Positions 13,594 to 13,633 of a stretch of DNA of 13,633 bases are shown here, one piece after another (position 1 is the stretch's first letter; each line of letters begins with the position of its first letter). The notes beneath the pieces were generated by a model. That model ran no database searches. It was not told the DNA's origin and saw nothing but the letters and a program-made list of their open reading frames with translations. Origin of the DNA: Promethearchaeota archaeon (GTDB lineage Archaea > Asgardarchaeota > Lokiarchaeia > Sigynarchaeales > MK-D1); the NCBI GenBank assembly GCA_016839865.1, contig JAEOTN010000454.1, positions 1-13,633 of the forward strand, read 5' to 3'. A program made the position numbers and the translations under genes.

Positions 13594-13633
13594 ATGGCAA
13601 AAAAACGTAAGCAAGCGAAAAAACAAGATTCCA
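13594..13633 (+). CDS. start of a lysine-rich protein, truncated by the window end
   Basis: An ATG opens a frame with no stop to the end of the window, encoding MAKKRKQAKKQDS. The very basic N terminus is like that of ribosomal or nucleic-acid-binding proteins, but 13 codons cannot identify it. A TATTTATT box (13573-13580) is about 18 nt upstream and GGTG nine bases before the ATG. It starts 59 nt after the AbrB-ACT stop. Confidence 0.45.
   Translation, partial: MAKKRKQAKKQDS

Overview
The window looks like a chromosomal segment of an AT-rich archaeon. The best evidence is a tRNA-Met(CAT) gene split by a 61-nt intron at position 37/38, whose junctions fold into a textbook bulge-helix-bulge (BHB) motif (4-bp central helix, two 3-nt bulges). 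TATA-like boxes about 25-35 nt upstream of many starts, mostly absent Shine-Dalgarno sites, tRNA genes without encoded CCA, an AbrB-ACT regulator and an NSUN6-type (PUA plus methyltransferase) protein agree with this. The mix of genes (legumain-like secreted protease, HypD-type glycyl radical enzyme, PAS-rich hybrid kinase) suggests an anaerobic lineage, perhaps Asgard, but that placement is inference only.

Layout. Positions 1-1713 (+) hold the 3' part of a secreted, sequon-rich peptidase of the legumain/caspase-like clan. It converges, with a 6-nt gap, on a minus-strand block of three genes read from right to left: a membrane protein of the HGSNAT/DUF5009 type (6214-5243), an EamA/DMT transporter (5136-4156) and a glycyl radical enzyme that carries every trans-4-hydroxy-L-proline dehydratase (HypD) active-site residue I can recall (4092-1720). 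Positions 6215-6514 contain no gene but hold two directly abutting hairpins. Next come tRNA-Thr(GGT), the intron-split tRNA-Met(CAT), a T-rich terminator, then a translationally coupled pair: a cupin and an NSUN6-like tRNA m5C methyltransferase (6790-8603, +).

Positions 8587-11413 (-) are a two-gene unit: a hybrid sensor histidine kinase (three PAS domains, HisKA, HATPase, receiver) followed 19 nt later by a small protein with two copies of a Cys-Cys motif. A 135-bp divergent promoter with a symmetric dyad separates the kinase from a MobA-like molybdenum cofactor nucleotidyltransferase (11549-12364, +). That gene overlaps tail-to-tail by 43 bp with a coiled-coil protein having a poly-lysine tail (12891-12322, -). 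A second divergent promoter leads to an AbrB-ACT regulator (13097-13534, +), preceded by TGGGA repeats that resemble known AbrB sites. A lysine-rich ORF starts at 13594 and runs off the window.

Links between genes. HypD turns hydroxyproline into pyrroline-5-carboxylate, and the adjacent transporter could move a related amino acid, but neither the HypD activase nor P5C reductase is in the window. The NSUN6 homologue sits next to a tRNA-Thr with the C72/U73 end that the family prefers. The kinase and Cys-rich protein probably form one transcription unit. The rest looks like ordinary chromosomal housekeeping; I see no mobile element, CRISPR array or prophage.
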